Source: Diatrype stigma (Eukaryota; Ascomycota; Sordariomycetes; Xylariales; Diatrypaceae). Taken from it: a stretch of 64,000 bases of DNA. The notes under the pieces are model-generated. The model ran no database searches. It had not been told where the DNA came from and worked only from the letters and a program-made list of their open reading frames with translations. The position numbers were made by a program, and so were the translations under genes. This document shows, in pieces, positions 63,492 through 64,000 of the stretch; the stretch's first letter is position 1, and every line of letters starts with the position of its first letter. Where the stretch lies: positions 124,001-188,000 of the forward strand of contig JAKJXP020000038.1 in the NCBI GenBank assembly GCA_022225965.2, in the 5' to 3' direction.

Positions 63492-63538
63492 TACATACAT
63501 ACATACATACATACATACATACATACATACATACATAC
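63492..63538 (+). repeat. (CATA)n microsatellite
   Basis: About eleven to twelve uninterrupted CATA units. Confidence 0.97.
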
Positions 63539-63938
63539 GGTACCTAGGTATCCTACCGTCCATCGAGGTGACATCAAGTTCTCAGCGGCGAGCTCTGTCA
63601 GCCTCCACTTTTATTATTCCTTATCAATTGATCGCATATTGATTAAGTTCCAATTGCACAACCCCAACCCAGCACATCACCAAAGTCGAGAAAACATCTA
63701 ATAACACTACCTACACGAGCCTAGGTATGTAGCCGACTGCCAACTGGGTAGGTACCTGCTCTTTCTACGACATGTTTACGAGGTGCCAGAAATGAACTGG
63801 TGCAGAAGCCTAATAGGTTCAACTCCGTCACCATCGACTTACACATATACATCTTGCTCGCGCAAGGGGATAGAGTCGTAGTCATTCAACGAGCTTTGCC
63901 GCCAGGGCTCCAATCTATTACAGTGTATATGAGCCCCC

Positions 63939-64000
63939 ATGGAGCGCATTGTGTGTACCTGCAAGAATTGCGGCTGCACCTGGGGCAAGTTGGTGAATCT
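63939..64000 (+). CDS. 5' end of a cysteine-rich protein gene (partial)
   Basis: An ATG at 63939 opens MERIVCTCKNCGCTWGKLVN and runs off the window. The cluster CxCxxCxC within the first 13 residues looks like a zinc-binding module at the extreme N-terminus, as in some small fungal Yippee/Mis18-like proteins; that comparison is only an impression. An ATG ten bases upstream opens a different frame without Cys and is less likely. Confidence 0.5.
   Translation, partial: MERIVCTCKNCGCTWGKLVN

Larger units (their letters stand above)
62984..63938. promoter_or_regulatory. Divergent promoter region of the exonuclease gene and the right-edge gene
   Basis: About 950 bp between divergent starts. It contains a CAATGC-type hexamer repeat (63119-63150), TACCTAGGTA-type motifs near 63308 and 63542, and a long CATA run at 63492-63538. 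Confidence 0.6.

Overview
The window is nuclear DNA of a filamentous ascomycete (Pezizomycotina, probably Sordariomycetes). The genes have short GT-AG introns of about 55 to 350 nt. Their products are fungal: PalF/Rim8 arrestin, an HxB-type molybdenum cofactor sulfurase, Pex5, Rpt4 and Pre4 proteasome subunits, Gfa1, Cdc6 and Pezizomycotina-specific proteins. Coding exons are GC-rich and C-ending in codon choice. Spacers are poorer in GC and full of microsatellites and a recurring TACCTAGGTA-type motif. No rRNA, tRNA, CRISPR array, intact transposon or prokaryote-like operon is visible. I could not place the species.

Layout. 0-14 kb: the 3' end of an unknown gene, RPT4 (+), GFA1 (+), PRE4 (-) and an HCNGP-family gene (+); the last two diverge from a 580-bp shared promoter that holds a perfect 12-bp hairpin. 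14.8-18.5 kb: a cysteine-rich copper-type P1B ATPase (-). 18.5-26.5 kb: gene-poor, with one small three-exon gene (-) resembling conidiation-specific protein 8, a degenerate interspersed repeat at 20.3-20.9 kb, and a possible intron-rich minus-strand transcript at 25-26 kb. 26.5-49 kb: a gene-rich block with a mitochondrial-type orphan protein (+), molybdenum cofactor sulfurase (-), CDC6 (+), palF (+), PEX5 (-), a mitochondrial RRM protein (-) and a bHLH factor (-). 49-60.9 kb: about 12 kb with no recognisable gene, but with a cluster of unrelated minisatellites. 60.9-63 kb: a Rex1-type RNA exonuclease (-). The last 62 bases open a new cysteine-rich gene (+).

The genes are mostly housekeeping and do not form a biosynthetic cluster. 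Shared themes are the proteasome (RPT4, PRE4), cell-wall precursor supply (GFA1), metal and cofactor handling (Cu-ATPase, Moco sulfurase), pH sensing (palF), peroxisome import (PEX5) and S-phase entry (CDC6). The most specific non-coding signals are a paired CGCG palindrome upstream of CDC6, five exact GCCAAG (PacC-type) sites upstream of palF, and the hairpin between PRE4 and the HCNGP gene. I did not find a convincing undescribed multi-gene system. The best candidates for novelty are these regulatory structures, the low-complexity insertions inside the Cu-ATPase catalytic domains, and the unexplained 20-26 kb region. Splice sites were assigned by eye from GT/AG signals, reading phase and family conservation.
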